Origin: Coleofasciculus sp. LEGE 07092
Lineage (GTDB): Bacteria; Cyanobacteriota; Cyanobacteriia; Cyanobacteriales; Coleofasciculaceae
Length of the DNA stretch: 53,450 bases
Direction of reading: 5' to 3'
NCBI RefSeq assembly: GCF_015207375.1
Contig: NZ_JADEWY010000030.1
Span: 1-53,450, forward strand
The notes beneath the pieces are model-generated. The model ran no database searches and was not told the origin of the DNA. It worked only from the letters and a program-made list of their open reading frames with translations. Both the position numbers and the translations under genes were made by a program. Below, piece after piece: positions 1-8,982 of the stretch; the stretch's first letter is position 1; each line of letters starts with the position of its first letter.

Positions 1-969
1 CGGTAAAACCACCCCAGCCCGCCCCCCATCTTTTTTGAGCAGGTGCATAATCAAACCCATAAACAAATCCGCCGTCTCTCTAGTTTGATACTTCTTAGGA
101 AAATTATTCTCAATCCCATCTTCTTCGACACCCCCAAACGGCGGATTAGTAATAATCACTTCCACCCGTTCCCCAGGACTGTAATCTTTGAGAGGACGAC
201 TTAAGGTATTATCATGGCGAATATTTGTAGGCACATCAATGCCATGCAACATCATATTCGTCATTGCCAGCATATGGGGTAACGGCTTCTTCTCAACCCC
301 ATGAATCGTCATCTCAATCATCTTTTCATCATCAGGATTTTTCACCTGTTTTTTGAGATGATCGATCGCACAAGTCAAAAAACCCCCCGTTCCACAAGCC
401 GGATCAAGTAACGATTTCCCCAACTGCGGATTGAGAATATCTACCATAAACTGAGTTACCGCACGAGGCGTATAATATTCCCCCGCATTCCCAGCCGACT
501 GCAAATCCGCCAGAATCTTCTCATAAATATCATTAAATAAATGGCGATCGCTAGAGGAATTAAAATCTAAATCTTCTTCAATCTTATTAATAACCTGTCG
601 TAACAAAGTCCCCGACTTCATATAATTGTAGGCATCCTCAAACACCGAGCCAATCACCCTACCCCGATTAGAAACCCCCGCCGCAGTTCCTAAAGTCTTC
701 AACGCCGGAAAAAGCTGATTATTAACAAACTCAATCAACTCATCCCCCGTCATCCCCTCATCATCTTTTGCCCAATTTGACCACCGCAACCGCTCATCTA
801 GAGGCGACTTATACCCCTCCACAAAAAACTGCCATTCCTGTTCCTTATCATCAAAAATCTTCAGAAACAGTAACCAAACCAACTGGCTAATCCGTTGAGC
901 ATCCCCATCGACACCCACATCCTTACGCATGATGTCCTGAATACTCTTAACCAAAGTTGCGATCGCCAT
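1..969 (-). CDS. hsdM: Type I restriction-modification DNA methyltransferase subunit HsdM (3' end missing)
   Basis: This gene is partial: it starts at an ATG at 969 and stays open to the left edge, giving 323 codons. HsdM is the N6-adenine methyltransferase subunit that combines with HsdS and HsdR. The protein begins MAIATLVKSIQDIMRK and has the N-terminal helical region of HsdM. The SAM-binding motif DPACGTGGF lies near residue 190 and the catalytic NPPF motif near residue 272. It then runs through a GGRAGVVLP motif typical of the family. A weak AGGA ribosome site sits upstream of the ATG. It follows hsdR on the same strand with a gap of about 95 bases that holds a short repeat. An hsdS gene would be expected beyond the window edge. 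Confidence 0.93.
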   Translation of the reverse strand, partial: MAIATLVKSIQDIMRKDVGVDGDAQRISQLVWLLFLKIFDDKEQEWQFFVEGYKSPLDERLRWSNWAKDDEGMTGDELIEFVNNQLFPALKTLGTAAGVSNRGRVIGSVFEDAYNYMKSGTLLRQVINKIEEDLDFNSSSDRHLFNDIYEKILADLQSAGNAGEYYTPRAVTQFMVDILNPQLGKSLLDPACGTGGFLTCAIDHLKKQVKNPDDEKMIEMTIHGVEKKPLPHMLAMTNMMLHGIDVPTNIRHDNTLSRPLKDYSPGERVEVIITNPPFGGVEEDGIENNFPKKYQTRETADLFMGLIMHLLKKDGGRAGVVLP

Positions 970-1064
970 AACTGTTTTCCTAAACTTCCTAAAAGCAAAA
1001 CTTTGAGCCATTACCGTAGGGTGCTGTTAGCGAAGCGTAACGCAGCAAAAGTAACGCCATATCA

Positions 1065-3404
1065 TTATGCACTATAAAGTTCCCGTTCCAAATCCCGCAC
1101 CGCCTCCTGATAACCCTTCATCCCCCCAAAAGCCTTAACAATTTCCAGCGGTGTCCCAAACTGTGTAAACGGTGAAATCCTGAGAATTTGTGGTTCCTCT
1201 ACCGCCTCAATCCCCTCATCTGCATACTTATCTAGCAGTGCTTCTAGAACCTTTCGCGCCTGTTCCCCATACTTGGTAAAGTAATTGCGCTTCTTAACTT
1301 CCCTGGCCCGTTCCTTGCGAGTCAACGGCGGCATATCCCAAACAATATGACAAATCAGGTCAAACGGATCACAATCCCGCCCAATTTCTTCGGCTAAAGC
1401 CTCAAAAAAGACCCCCTCCTTTGCCAATTCCTCAATTACCACCTGTTTTTTCTCTGCATCACTCCACCGTCGCAGAAAATCATCTAGGGAAGCAAATTCC
1501 GTTACCAAAGCCTTGCGGGTATAATCCTTTAAAGATTCTGTAATTAGCTTGCCATCTGCATCATAATATTGCACCCGTTCTGAAGAAACCTTTACCTCCA
1601 CATCCGCCACCACATACCGCCTCACATTTGAGACTTCTTCTTCAGTCCAATCACCCCAATCATCTCCACGAGAATCCCCATCCTCATCTCTCAGTTCATC
1701 CGGTGGAACAGGTGAATCATCTGGCCCTTTCGGCTCATAAATCTGAACTGGATCACCATCAAAATCCGGGTCAGCAAACAATTCTGTCGCCTTCTTAAAA
1801 TCGATAATCGTAAAGAAAAACTTACCGAAGTCCTCATTAATCCGAGTCCCCCGCCCAATAATTTGTTTAAACTCCGTCATCGACTGAATCCGCTGATCCA
1901 GCACAATTAATTTACAAGTTTGGGCATCTACCCCTGTTGTCATTAACTTAGAAGTAGTAGCAATTACAGGATAAACACTCTCTGGAAAAATAAAATTATC
2001 CAGCTCATCTTTCCCTTCCTGATTATCCCCCGTAATCCGCATCACATACTTAGAATTTTCTGCTGCTAAATCACTATTTTCATTATTAAGAGCTTGGCGC
2101 ATCCGTTCAGCATGGTCAATATTTTCACAAAAGACAATTGTTTTATCAAAGCGGTTAGTTTGCTTGAGAAACTCACTTACCTTTTGAGCAACCAACTGAG
2201 TGCGCCTTTCTAGCACCAAGCTTTTATCAAAATCCTGTTGGTTATAAATCCGATCTTCAATTTCCTCCCCATATTTATCCCTCATCCCCTTACTCGGCCG
2301 CCAGCCAGCCAAATCCTTATCAATATCAATCCTTACTACCTTATAGGGAGCCAAAAAACCATCATCAATTCCTTGGCGTAGGGAATAGGTGTAAATCGGC
2401 TCACCAAAGTAATCAATATTAGAAATATCTTTAGTTTCCTTCGGTGTAGCCGTCAAACCAATTTGAGTTGCTGAGGTAAAATACTCTAAAATTTCCCGCC
2501 AAGCCGAATTCTCCGCAGCACTCCCCCGATGACATTCATCTATGACAATCAAATCGAAAAAATCGGGGCTAAATTGTTTATAAATATTGCGGCTTTCCTC
2601 ATTACCCGTCACCGCCTGATAAAGTGACAAATAAACCTCATAGGATTTATCCGCCTGTCGCTTCTGTATTTTTGTCATCGTCGAACCAAACGGTTTAAAA
2701 TCATTAGTCATCGTCTGATCGACTAAAATATTCCGATCCGCCAAGAACAAAATCCGCTTTTTCGTCCGCGACTTCCACAACCGCCAAATAATCTGAAAAG
2801 CTGTAAATGTCTTCCCCGTACCCGTCGCCATCACCAACAAAATCCGGTTTTGCCCAATGGCTATCGCTTCAATGGTTTTATTAATCGCCAAAAGCTGATA
2901 ATATCGGGGTGCTTTATGACTCCCATCACTAAAGTAATCTTGGGTAACAATGCTTGATTGTTCTTCCGTTAAACCCTGATGCTCTGACCACAATCGCCAC
3001 AGCCTCTCCGGTGATGGCATCTGAGCAAACTCAAGTTCTTGCTCTAAAACCCCATCCGTATTAATTTTGTTATGGAACAACAAGCGATCGCCATTAGAAC
3101 TAAACACGAACGGAACTTGCAACATTTCTGCATAGCCTAGAGCCTGCTGCATTCCATCCCCAACCGAATGATTATTATCCTTCGCCTCAAGTACCGCTAA
3201 GGGAATATTCGGCTTATAGAACAATACATAATCAGCTCGCTTATTTTTCCCACGGGTGTGAAGTTTCCCCCGCACAATAATCCGTCCATTCGTCAGGGAA
3301 AATTCCTCTCGAATTTGTCGATGAATATCCCAGCCAGCTTTCTCCAAAGCAGGGGTAATAAATTTCGTACAAATATCCCGTTCAGAAAGCTGCTTTTTAT
3401 CCAA
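1065..3404 (-). CDS. hsdR: Type I restriction endonuclease subunit HsdR
   Basis: The 779-aa protein is the motor and nuclease subunit of a type I restriction system. The N-terminal nuclease domain shows a PD-(D/E)XK pattern: an Asp in [10 protein letters not shown], then VLEAKDNN near residue 73. The helicase part has Walker A ATGTGKT near residue 193 and the DEAD-type motif DECHRG near residue 291. A later motif, QIIGRGTRI, is the helicase motif VI. The C-terminal third resembles the EcoEI-type HsdR C-terminal domain, and the length fits that shorter class. The first codon of the called frame is TTG at 3404. In-frame codons continue upstream as I-D-A-Q to an ATA at 3416, which lies at a better distance from a GGAAGG ribosome site. 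The real start is therefore uncertain. hsdM follows directly. Confidence 0.93.
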   Translation of the reverse strand: MDKKQLSERDICTKFITPALEKAGWDIHRQIREEFSLTNGRIIVRGKLHTRGKNKRADYVLFYKPNIPLAVLEAKDNNHSVGDGMQQALGYAEMLQVPFVFSSNGDRLLFHNKINTDGVLEQELEFAQMPSPERLWRLWSEHQGLTEEQSSIVTQDYFSDGSHKAPRYYQLLAINKTIEAIAIGQNRILLVMATGTGKTFTAFQIIWRLWKSRTKKRILFLADRNILVDQTMTNDFKPFGSTMTKIQKRQADKSYEVYLSLYQAVTGNEESRNIYKQFSPDFFDLIVIDECHRGSAAENSAWREILEYFTSATQIGLTATPKETKDISNIDYFGEPIYTYSLRQGIDDGFLAPYKVVRIDIDKDLAGWRPSKGMRDKYGEEIEDRIYNQQDFDKSLVLERRTQLVAQKVSEFLKQTNRFDKTIVFCENIDHAERMRQALNNENSDLAAENSKYVMRITGDNQEGKDELDNFIFPESVYPVIATTSKLMTTGVDAQTCKLIVLDQRIQSMTEFKQIIGRGTRINEDFGKFFFTIIDFKKATELFADPDFDGDPVQIYEPKGPDDSPVPPDELRDEDGDSRGDDWGDWTEEEVSNVRRYVVADVEVKVSSERVQYYDADGKLITESLKDYTRKALVTEFASLDDFLRRWSDAEKKQVVIEELAKEGVFFEALAEEIGRDCDPFDLICHIVWDMPPLTRKERAREVKKRNYFTKYGEQARKVLEALLDKYADEGIEAVEEPQILRISPFTQFGTPLEIVKAFGGMKGYQEAVRDLERELYSA

Positions 3405-3476
3405 CTGAGCATCTATATGTAAAACCTTCCTTTAGGGTAACGAATAGAACCGTCTTCTGCCTATCCTTTCGGCTAG

Positions 3477-3653
3477 GGGAATCACCGACAACGGCGGGAA
3501 CGGGTAGAAAAGCGCAATCGAGCTGACACCGTTGCCAATGACGCGGAACGGCAACTCAAAGAAGTGACGCTGGATTGTGGATACACTCGCAAGCGATCGC
3601 GTCCTGCTCCTCTAGAGAATGATTGGGATGAAGAGGATAATGACTGGTTCTAA
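3477..3653 (+). pseudogene. Remnant of a dnaK (Hsp70) 3' end with an internal deletion
   Basis: Reading + from 3477 gives an in-frame peptide with RRERVEKRNRADTVANDAER and then QLKEVTLD. This matches the helical lid of cyanobacterial DnaK proteins, which have RNRAD...AE+QL+EVTLD there. The frame then jumps to a tail ending ENDWDEEDNDWF, which looks like the acidic C-terminus ending in DDWF of the same proteins. Roughly 100 residues that normally lie between these two parts are missing, and a stop codon at 3474 precedes the fragment. No ATPase domain is present in the window. The piece is a non-functional leftover between hsdR and the SGNH hydrolase gene. The match is from memory of the family, not from a search. 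Confidence 0.7.
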
Positions 3654-3753
3654 GGAGTCAGTAGTCGTGCGTCATGAGTCATTTGTCTTTCACTAACATC
3701 AAAAGCTACGAGAGGTTGAGAATTTTAATCCGAGACGGAGTTTGCCGATTTAG

Positions 3754-4362
3754 CTAGTTGTGGAACCAAGCTAACCAAGCATCCCAGTCTTGCACTAACT
3801 CAGCTAATTTAGAGTATCCTGCCGAACTGGGATGAGCGCCATCATTGGCAGCAACCTCATCCATCCAAATCGCTGAGGCTTGCAGGGGAGTAAAAACATC
3901 CAAGTAAGGCACGTCTAATTGATGGCAAACTAAAGCCAACTGTTCTGATAATTTTGCAATTCTATAGTTTTGCTTATTATCTGCAATTGGAGGTGGACTG
4001 ACCATCAAAACTGGAAATAATTGTTGAGCCGCCGTTAAAATGTGGTAAGCATTCTTGACAGACTCCTCCAATTGAATACGGAGCTTACCCTGTTCGATAG
4101 TGGTATCATTGACCCCAAACGAGAAGACAATCCTGCCATCGTATTCGTCAGGTAAACGACGGGAAACTTCTTCTAGCCAACGATTGGCAATATCTGCACT
4201 GGTTTCTCTTCGTATTCCCAAATTGTAATACGTTATATCATACCCTTGTCTGCAAACACTCGCGCAAATCCTGCCTGTCCAGCCAAGACAATCAGGATCG
4301 CCAGTTCCGTTAACAAAAGAATCGCCTACAAAGCAAATACGCACGTTATACTGATTCTCCAT
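3754..4362 (-). CDS. SGNH/GDSL-family hydrolase (esterase/lipase-like)
   Basis: The 202-aa protein has the four sequence blocks of SGNH hydrolases, which act on acyl or acetyl esters of lipids or sugars. Block I is FVGDSFVNGTGD with the nucleophile Ser at residue 15. The conserved Asn is in GVNDT near residue 84. The catalytic Asp and His are in DGAHPSSAGY near residues 174 and 177. No signal peptide or membrane segment is visible, so it is probably cytoplasmic. The length is normal for a single-domain SGNH enzyme. The substrate cannot be told from sequence. It stands alone, upstream of nothing on its strand but the dnaK remnant. Confidence 0.88.
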   Translation of the reverse strand: MENQYNVRICFVGDSFVNGTGDPDCLGWTGRICASVCRQGYDITYYNLGIRRETSADIANRWLEEVSRRLPDEYDGRIVFSFGVNDTTIEQGKLRIQLEESVKNAYHILTAAQQLFPVLMVSPPPIADNKQNYRIAKLSEQLALVCHQLDVPYLDVFTPLQASAIWMDEVAANDGAHPSSAGYSKLAELVQDWDAWLAWFHN

Positions 4363-4490
4363 GATGTTGCGCCCGCCCTAGGATTTACCACACTTAGTTG
4401 AAACTGAGTTTCCCCAGCACCGACTTGATAGAATTAATCGGGTGATGAATTGTCCCGTCATATCCTAAATAGCTAGATAGCGTATTTTCA

Positions 4491-4715
4491 ATGAAAATCA
4501 ATGATTCTCACCTGAAATTAATCGCTCTCTCTACAATGCTTGTTGATCATATCGGATATTTCTTCCTTCCCTCCGTGGAAGTACTCCGAATCATTGGCAG
4601 ACTGGCATTTCCCTTATTTGGCTATGCTCTCGTCCAGGGAGAGCGGCATACGAGCAACTTTTCGGGTTATCTATTTCGACTGATAATTTTTACTATTATT
4701 TCACAGATTCCCTGA
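4491..4715 (+). pseudogene. Truncated TraX-family membrane protein
   Basis: The 74-aa reading frame begins MKINDSHLKLIALSTMLVDH, a typical start of TraX-family proteins, multi-pass membrane proteins related to the F-pilin acetylase. It continues through IGRLAFPLFGYALVQG, another conserved block. Family members are usually over 200 residues with several transmembrane helices, but here the frame stops after SQIP. The stop falls at a 42-base palindromic repeat (4717-4758). I find no continuation of the family sequence on the other side, so the gene looks truncated and probably dead. It faces the MFS gene tail to tail. Confidence 0.75.
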
Positions 4716-4716
4716 G

Positions 4717-4758
4717 GAGAGCGATTTCCTTCGGAAGCGCTTCGCGGATCGCACTCTC
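4717..4758. repeat. Palindromic dispersed repeat at the truncation point of the TraX gene
   Basis: The element begins GAGAGCGAT and ends ATCGCACTCTC, so its ends are inverted copies with one extra base. The centre contains TTCCTTCGGAA and GCGCTTCGC, which can also fold. Elements built from these words are common between genes in cyanobacterial genomes. Here it sits immediately after the premature stop of the TraX frame and may mark the break. Confidence 0.6.
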
Positions 4759-4814
4759 GTCGCATGACCAGAGAGTTTATTGAACAATGGAATCTGAATC
4801 ACTCAGCAACATTC

Positions 4815-6005
4815 TTAGAGACTGTTTTTAAAAAGCCCAATGAGCAAGGCGATGGGTGCTGCAAGTAACATCCACATCGTAGGTTGCAAACCATACTGTT
4901 GAGCCACCCAACCCAGTACAAACGGGGCTAAACCACCCACGAAACCCGCCAGGTTGTTGAGTGTCATAACTGTCCCACTCTGCCCCGGCATCGCTGTGTA
5001 CAATCGCCCTTGAAGAATTGAGTACCAACCTGCATTCAGGAACCCCAGAAAGCCGAGAATGACGAGCTTGACATTGAGATTGGGTACAACCAAAAAAGCT
5101 GGGTAAAGACACAAAACAATCATTGCGCTAAACCTTAAATAAGCGAGTCCTCGCACTCGTTCAAGTAAGGGAATGAGGAGAAAATCTCCGAGTAAGCCAA
5201 ACCCCAACCATACCGCGATCGCAAAACTCGCCTGCGTGTTGCTTGCACCCACGACATCCACAAAATACAGTGCTAAAAAACTACGCAGAACATCCAACAT
5301 TAAATCCGAAAATTGCAATAACGTTAACCAACGCAGTACGTTGCGTCGTTTTAAGGCGTTGATAGCTTGACGGATACCATCGTTGAAACTCTGTATTGGC
5401 TGCTCAACTTGAGATGAGGCGGTTAGAGTTGCGCTGGGATACTTCCACAAGATTCCTACCAGTAATACCGTTAGTACCGCCAAGATTAAAAACACACTCC
5501 GCCAACTTTGATTTAATGCTACAGCACCTGCTAAAGCCAAAGGTCCAAGGACATTGCCAACAGAACCCGTTAATGTCCAACGTGCCATGTTCTGTTCATG
5601 GCGCGTTGGTTCGATGTCCATCAGCGTTGCCTGGGAAAGACTGACAAAAGAGCCAGAGGCGGGATAAAACAGCACAAACGCGGCTAATAACCAGAAAAAG
5701 TGATGACTGAGGGAAATGAGTAGTAATGCGATCGCAAAAGCAACGCCTCCCCCCAAAATCAATTGCCGTCGTTGACCTAGATCTCCCAAAATACCCAGAA
5801 TCGGCTCTATCAGGCTACTGATTGTATTGGGTATCGTCAGCAACAGTCCTACTTGTATATATGAAAGATGCAAATCATTCCGAATCAACGGATAGGCTGC
5901 ACCCCCCACTCCATCCACAAGCTCGTCTAATAACTCAATCGCCAGGAAAATAATCGTTAATACAATGACAGTCCTGGTCGTTTTGTTTTTACTATCTAAT
6001 GACAT
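4815..6005 (-). CDS. MFS transporter
   Basis: The 396-aa protein is highly hydrophobic with about twelve predicted membrane segments, the normal size and layout of a major facilitator superfamily permease. After a short charged start, the first segment runs through VIVLTIIFLAIELLDELVDG. The loop between helices 2 and 3 reads GDLGQRRQ, a form of the MFS signature. The sequence resembles drug or small-molecule efflux carriers, such as the fosmidomycin-resistance type, but the substrate is unknown. The start ATG at 6005 has no strong ribosome site. The gene is alone on its strand and converges on the truncated TraX gene. Confidence 0.85.
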   Translation of the reverse strand: MSLDSKNKTTRTVIVLTIIFLAIELLDELVDGVGGAAYPLIRNDLHLSYIQVGLLLTIPNTISSLIEPILGILGDLGQRRQLILGGGVAFAIALLLISLSHHFFWLLAAFVLFYPASGSFVSLSQATLMDIEPTRHEQNMARWTLTGSVGNVLGPLALAGAVALNQSWRSVFLILAVLTVLLVGILWKYPSATLTASSQVEQPIQSFNDGIRQAINALKRRNVLRWLTLLQFSDLMLDVLRSFLALYFVDVVGASNTQASFAIAVWLGFGLLGDFLLIPLLERVRGLAYLRFSAMIVLCLYPAFLVVPNLNVKLVILGFLGFLNAGWYSILQGRLYTAMPGQSGTVMTLNNLAGFVGGLAPFVLGWVAQQYGLQPTMWMLLAAPIALLIGLFKNSL

Positions 6006-6523
6006 CGTGAAATTCTCCCGTCCTCAAAATTTGAACACCAGCGCAACATCTTCAAGGGCGTTGGCGAGAAAGGAGGGGGAATCCACGAACAAACTCTCCG
6101 CCTTAGTTGTATGGCGAATCGCGGGCTGGAACGGGTTCTAGAAGATTACCAGGGAGGGAAAGTCATAGAAGCGAAGAGCTTGCGAAAGGACTTGCAAAAA
6201 CGTCTGTAACTCATTGTAGGCAAACCAGAAGAGATTGTCTTCTTGACGGGTTGAAACTCTACACACTCAAAAGTTTGCAGCAACACACAGATACTACTGA
6301 GGGGGTTGGAATGCTATATGGACAAAATCTACATAACATCCCAATTTGGGTAGTTAAACAGACAGGATCTGTATAATCACGAGTCATGCGGCTTAGATTG
6401 TCCGTGAGGGCGCAACCGAAAACCTATTTGCGACACTCAGGGTAAGGTTAGCGTGAGGTTAATGGTCAGCAAGCACTATTCAAGTTAGCTACAATAAAGC
6501 CACTCTTGCTCACAAAATTTATT
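6006..6523. other. Intergenic region of about 520 bases with no convincing gene
   Basis: This is the shared upstream region of the MFS gene (left) and the PD-(D/E)XK-like gene (right). A + strand frame ending at about 6210 reads smoothly (it includes MANRGLERVLEDYQGGKV and then KDLQKRL). It could be the end of a lost gene, but I recognise no family. A longer frame at 6107-6376 has unnatural composition and I did not call it. No clear promoter or terminator stands out. Confidence 0.4.
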
Positions 6524-8119
6524 ATGGAACCGATTTGGGATGCTCCAGAGGCAATCTTAGAGGAGTTGCTTAAAGATAGTCCTAAAACTCCTAAAGGGGG
6601 ACGCATTGAAGGCTCCGAAAATGTTAAGTCGTTCTTAAACTATTTGTACAGAAAAGCTGAATCAGAAATTCAGAAACTCATCTTTTCTCGCGAACCAGCG
6701 GCATGGGTTCGTGTAGCAATGGAGCAATTAGTACGATGGTCAGTCATATATCTCAATGAGCAGGTGAATGGTAAAGAATTAGTTAGCGAGACTTTTCCTA
6801 ACACTTTAGCGCCCATAGGACGATATGGATGGCGATATATCATTGATGTGTCACTTCGGCACGTAACTGCTTCTTCAAAATTGTTTCGTGGGATACCAGA
6901 AGAGAAAGAAGTTATTCAAGCGTTTTCTTTAATGACAATCATGAGTTTGTCATCAGAGTGGTCTAATTTTTTTCATTATTTCGGTGAGGAGTTCCCCCTT
7001 TTTTTCGCAGAGCTAGAACCACTATCAGCAGTTCTAATGCCGCAACCTATGGCTGATTATGGCAATGAATTTGAACGTCGTATTCTCTATATGCGACAAA
7101 AACCTGATTGGCAAAATTTAGAACAAGTATATCCTAATATTAAAGAAGGACGTTACGCGCAAATTTTAGATGCTGCACTTCAGCCTAACGTCGGCTTTTC
7201 AATTAACGATCTCAATAAATTTCTAGATGCATTAGTCGAGATTACAGAGCCTTATGTGGGCATTGTTGTAGTCCATTCCCGACAGTACTTATCTGAGTGG
7301 ATTGCAGACATTTCGGAAATGTCGATTAAAACGGTGAATGGCATTGTAGATTTTGCGTTTCTATCAAGAGCGAAACTTCCTGGTGATAATCGGGATTTCC
7401 TAAAAAGAAGCGATATGTTGAGAATGCTGAACTTTGCGGGTGTTTCCTTACCACGCATTCGACACCTTGATGCCCTTTATAGTCCAAGTTCGATGCGTGG
7501 AGAAGTTTTAACAGATAACGAACATCTACTTATTTCAGTACCTATGTTTACCGAGTGGATTGACCACCTCTTTTGGTCATTGATTCATGGAGTAAGAACA
7601 GATTTGAAGAAGAAAAAATGGTTCCGTCCTGCCCTAAATCAGCTTGAAGAATATTACAGAAAGAATACTTTTGAAGGAATTTTGGTTGAGTTTTATGGTG
7701 AGATAGGTTATCACTGCATTTGGGGATTAAAGAAACTTTCTACAGGAGAATATTTACCTTGTGGTGAGATCGATATACTTGCATATAACCCTTCAAATAA
7801 TACACTAGACATTGTTGAGGTAAAAGTAATTGCAGGATCACTTACATTCCGGGGATGGCATCAAATGTATCAAGATCACTTTACACAAAAGAAATATCAT
7901 TACAAATTTCTGTCTAAACTAAATTGGGTTAAAAATAATGCTGCAATTGTCAGACACGAGTTCAAATGCAAATGTAAGGTCGAGGTTCAATCTGAGTTGC
8001 TGATACGTGCTAGATTTGTGACCAAATATCCAAATATCGCAAAATTCTATGTTTCTGACTATGAAGTTATGACTTATGAGGAACTTCGAGAGTTCTTTCG
8101 GAGTTCACAGCCAATGTGA
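6524..8119 (+). CDS. Hypothetical protein with a C-terminal PD-(D/E)XK nuclease-like core
   Basis: The start is taken as the ATG at 6524, giving 531 aa; a TTG at 6506 in the same frame is less likely. I recognise no family for the N-terminal 370 residues, which are mostly helical and rich in aromatic residues. Near residues 385-435 there is a restriction-nuclease-like core. It has a Glu in ILVEFYGEIGYH, then GEIDILAY near residue 413, a short hydrophobic strand, and IVEVKVI near residue 431. The D-x(n)-E-V-K spacing fits PD-(D/E)XK, so DNA cleavage is a possible role. The gene is AT-rich compared with its neighbours and stands alone, which suggests transfer. A terminator-like hairpin follows the stop. 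A defence role is only inferred. Confidence 0.7.
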   Translation: MEPIWDAPEAILEELLKDSPKTPKGGRIEGSENVKSFLNYLYRKAESEIQKLIFSREPAAWVRVAMEQLVRWSVIYLNEQVNGKELVSETFPNTLAPIGRYGWRYIIDVSLRHVTASSKLFRGIPEEKEVIQAFSLMTIMSLSSEWSNFFHYFGEEFPLFFAELEPLSAVLMPQPMADYGNEFERRILYMRQKPDWQNLEQVYPNIKEGRYAQILDAALQPNVGFSINDLNKFLDALVEITEPYVGIVVVHSRQYLSEWIADISEMSIKTVNGIVDFAFLSRAKLPGDNRDFLKRSDMLRMLNFAGVSLPRIRHLDALYSPSSMRGEVLTDNEHLLISVPMFTEWIDHLFWSLIHGVRTDLKKKKWFRPALNQLEEYYRKNTFEGILVEFYGEIGYHCIWGLKKLSTGEYLPCGEIDILAYNPSNNTLDIVEVKVIAGSLTFRGWHQMYQDHFTQKKYHYKFLSKLNWVKNNAAIVRHEFKCKCKVEVQSELLIRARFVTKYPNIAKFYVSDYEVMTYEELREFFRSSQPM

Positions 8120-8131
8120 TCACTCTCGTAG

Positions 8132-8158
8132 GTTGGGTTGAACTTTGTGAAACCCAAC
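8132..8158. terminator. Hairpin after the PD-(D/E)XK-like gene
   Basis: GTTGGGTT (8132-8139) and AACCCAAC (8151-8158) form a perfect 8-bp stem just after the stop at 8119. There is no clear run of T after it, so it may be a dispersed cyanobacterial palindrome rather than a true intrinsic terminator. Confidence 0.45.
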
Positions 8159-8162
8159 ACCC

Positions 8163-8341
8163 TTATTCCTTACCTACATTTATATCAAATCTGATTGTGT
8201 CAATTGCTCCCCACTCTTGTGAATAAATAGCAGCTTGAACATAGCGGTAAAAGCTGGAATATGCCGAACCTTTCTTTGAGAGCCTTCACAAATCCATGAT
8301 GGACAGGATTGTAATGAATGTAGTCTACATAACGAATCATA
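8163..8341 (-). pseudogene. C-terminal remnant of a REP-associated tyrosine transposase (RAYT/IS200-like)
   Basis: Read on the minus strand, the DNA gives IRYVDYIHYNPVHHGFVKAL, which matches the C-terminal end of REP-associated transposases (motif Y-I-H-x-N-P-V-x-H-G). After KERF the frame is lost. A second frame then continues with YRYVQAAIYSQEWGAIDTIR, which also fits the family end. The catalytic HUH and tyrosine region is missing. The piece is therefore a frameshifted, 5'-truncated fragment. It abuts an inverted-repeat element on its upstream side. Confidence 0.7.
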
Positions 8342-8432
8342 CCAATTGGGTTTGGCTTTGACACAAATAAAACCCAGTCCCTAGCAGGAGTAGCCCAGAC
8401 AATTGTGTCATTAACTTATACCCAATTGGTAT
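8339..8432. mobile_element. 94-bp inverted-repeat element (MITE- or REP-like)
   Basis: The ends are perfect 13-base inverted copies: ATACCAATTGGGT at 8339-8351 and ACCCAATTGGTAT at 8420-8432. A second inner pair, TGACACAA and TTGTGTCA, is also inverted and continues the stem. The middle is unpaired and non-coding. It lies directly beside the RAYT remnant, so it may be a REP-type substrate of that transposase or an unrelated MITE. Only one copy is seen in the window. Confidence 0.55.
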
Positions 8433-8487
8433 CAAATGCTCGGATGAATCGTTACAACGACATTATCTTGACGATTAAAATTTAATT

Positions 8488-8515
8488 TTGATAAAATAAT
8501 TGATTTTTATATGCT
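8488..8515 (+). promoter_or_regulatory. Possible sigma70-type promoter for the small gene and clpC-like gene
   Basis: TTGATA (8488-8493) and TATGCT (8510-8515) are separated by 16 bases in an AT-rich stretch. This is about 210 bases upstream of the small gene at 8724, leaving a long 5' leader. The leader contains a weak hairpin (AGTAGA and TCTACT near 8540-8566). The promoter is a pattern match only. Confidence 0.35.
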
Positions 8516-8723
8516 AATCTTAAGAGGCACGACAACAGTAGAGTAGCGAGGAGCGAGAAATCTACTCTTCAGCATTTGGCGGGCTTTGAGCGATGAAAGC
8601 AGTAAGGAACCACAATACCTCCAAGAAAATTAATGGTAACTCGGTGAAGTCGTACCGATAAACCGTTTGTCATGTTGGATACGACTGACTGAGCCAATTC
8701 CTGGACTAAGAGGAGGAGTATTA

Positions 8724-8957
8724 ATGAACATTCAAGCACTTGATATTAAGGTGGGTGATCGCATCATTGCCTACTGCAAGAATAAGATGCAACCCTGTAC
8801 GGTGCAACGGTTACTCGATTCGACCAACACCAACATCACTCTGAAAGTATCCACAGGTGTACCTTATCGGGAATCAGCCTCCTGTGTGGTTCAGTTTCAC
8901 CGAGAGGCTCTGGTTGAAATAGCTGGCTTAAAATCCCGAATCCAGACGGGACAGTAA
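8724..8957 (+). CDS. Small conserved hypothetical protein upstream of the ClpC paralogue
   Basis: The start is chosen as the ATG at 8724 because AGGAGGAG lies just upstream at good spacing; an earlier in-frame ATG at 8667 lacks this. The product is 77 aa. It begins [20 protein letters not shown] and looks like a small beta-rich domain (VGDRI..., TVQRLL..., ITLKVSTG). I recognise no family and see no signal peptide or membrane segment. It ends 25 bases before the clpC-like gene, so the two are almost certainly cotranscribed. The strong ribosome site suggests it is made at a higher level than its partner. A role as an adaptor or modulator of the ClpC-like protein is a guess from context. Confidence 0.75.
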   Translation: MNIQALDIKVGDRIIAYCKNKMQPCTVQRLLDSTNTNITLKVSTGVPYRESASCVVQFHREALVEIAGLKSRIQTGQ

Positions 8958-8982
8958 TTACTTCCTCCCCAAGGACACACTC

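Noticed and set aside
6107-6376. An 89-codon + strand open frame
   Set aside because: Its composition is unnatural, it has no ribosome site or family feature, and another frame over the same DNA reads more like a decayed gene.
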